From Enterococcus cecorum (GTDB lineage: Bacteria > Bacillota > Bacilli > Lactobacillales > Enterococcaceae), in NCBI RefSeq assembly GCF_023221775.1, contig NZ_JAKUDS010000020.1, forward strand, positions 1 to 45,274: a stretch of DNA of 45,274 bases, given 5' to 3'. Below the pieces are notes generated by a model, which saw only the letters and a program-made list of their open reading frames with translations, searched no databases and had not been told where the DNA came from. Positions 44,733-45,274 of this stretch are shown in pieces. Positions within the stretch are counted from its first letter, which is position 1; the number at the start of each line of letters is the position of its first letter. Position numbers and translations under genes: made by a program.

Positions 44733-44797
44733 ATTCATGTAAGAACTTTCAGATAGTATTTTAGATGCTATCTTTTATTTGAAGGAGTGAATCTTTT

Positions 44798-45250
44798 ATG
44801 GCAAGAGAAATGAAAGCACTAAAATTTTTATTTAGAAATGGTGAAACATGGACGATTGAACGCCGTCACATTGGTGATTTGTGGATTAAACAAATCACTA
44901 CAAGCTATGGACGTATCAATGGTAGTGAATTTGTAGAAATTCATCCATGTGCTGGTTTCAAGATTGAAATCTATCCTGAAGCTGATAATGTGGCAACAAC
45001 GGATATCAACTTAGGCGGTCTTGAACTTGGTATGTTTGACCGTGCTTTAAAATATGAAGATATTGAAAGAATGGAAATTATCTATCGTGCTGGTACGCCA
45101 GATATTGTTTACTTCCCATATGAAGATAAAGATGGCGACGGTTTAGATAACGTACATCAATCAACAAAAGTTAGTGAAAAGAATGGTTGTCTATATATTG
45201 TTATTGATCCAACTAAAAATGTTGATGACGTTTATGGCGCAAACTTCTAA
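44798..45250 (+). CDS. Acidic cytoplasmic protein of unknown function
   Basis: A 150-residue soluble protein, no signal peptide or membrane segment, that I do not recognise. It appears mainly beta-stranded (FLFRNGETWTIERRHIGDLWI, FKIEIYPEADNVATTDI) with two acidic stretches (PYEDKDGDGLDN, the first resembling a calcium loop DKDGDGLDN, and PTKNVDDVYG at the C-terminus). The ATG has AAGGAGTGA upstream and a promoter precedes it, so the gene looks real and possibly well expressed. No family is assigned. Confidence 0.75.
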   Translation: MAREMKALKFLFRNGETWTIERRHIGDLWIKQITTSYGRINGSEFVEIHPCAGFKIEIYPEADNVATTDINLGGLELGMFDRALKYEDIERMEIIYRAGTPDIVYFPYEDKDGDGLDNVHQSTKVSEKNGCLYIVIDPTKNVDDVYGANF

Positions 45251-45274
45251 TAGTTTTTTAAAAGAGGGGGCAAG

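Overview
The window looks like a chromosomal segment of a low-GC Gram-positive coccus of the Lactobacillales, most likely Enterococcaceae (Enterococcus, Tetragenococcus or a relative). The evidence is the fused thiolase/HMG-CoA reductase MvaE divergent from MvaS, the division protein MapZ, frequent TTG starts, AT-rich sequence and the housekeeping order dnaG-rpoD, scpA-scpB-rluB, recQ-LysM-cmk-rpsA-der-hup. I see no phage, IS element, plasmid module or CRISPR array.

Layout. 1-960: eleven tRNA genes in one cluster ending in a terminator. 1-2.2 kb: a C39-type peptidase gene lies between that cluster and a second, nearly identical copy of the tRNA-His/tRNA-Gln pair. 2.2-5.3 kb (minus strand): an ABC importer of the TrpXYZ type. 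Its leader RNA carries an unannotated 20-codon reading frame with an aromatic codon run, followed by mutually exclusive hairpins and an intrinsic terminator. 5.3-9.1 kb: divergent mvaS and mvaE of the mevalonate pathway. 9.1-12.1 kb: two unknown genes, a nucleoid-associated protein and a lysozyme-like protein. 12.1-17.5 kb: dnaG, rpoD and mapZ. 17.5-19.4 kb: azlC-azlD and cvfB. 19.5-23 kb: fur, a XerD-like gene, scpA, scpB and rluB. 23-25.3 kb: an FMN riboswitch with ribU, a terminator-bearing non-coding stretch and a WYL regulator. 25.4-28.7 kb: ferredoxin divergent from ypbB-recQ and a LysM gene. 28.8-33.6 kb: cmk, rpsA, der, hup and a DUF554 protein. 33.7-40.3 kb: a valine/isoleucine operon ilvDBNCA behind a leader peptide attenuator. 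40.4-45.3 kb: TPR protein, YpiB/ReoY, YitT, CCA-adding enzyme and an unknown protein.

How the parts fit. Replication and transcription initiation (DnaG, sigma-A), chromosome compaction (ScpA/B, HU), ribosome function (S1, Der, RluB, tRNAs, CCA enzyme) and cell division (MapZ, YpiB/ReoY) sit together as in related genomes. Only three of the eleven first-cluster tRNA genes encode their 3' CCA, so the CCA enzyme near the right end is needed for the rest. Amino-acid metabolism is represented by ilvDBNCA, azlCD and the aromatic-type ABC importer.

The most interesting signals are two leader-peptide attenuators. One precedes ilvD and is rich in Leu/Ile/Val codons, comparable to the known Lactococcus type. 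The other precedes the ABC importer, with Phe/Tyr codons overlapping the first RNA segment. The second has a complete set of alternating helices that can be drawn by eye, and I know of no description of it. Other points worth a look are a XerD-like protein with two catalytic residues replaced, an azlC promoter and ribosome binding site embedded in the upstream terminator hairpin, and a possible small RNA between ribU and the WYL regulator.
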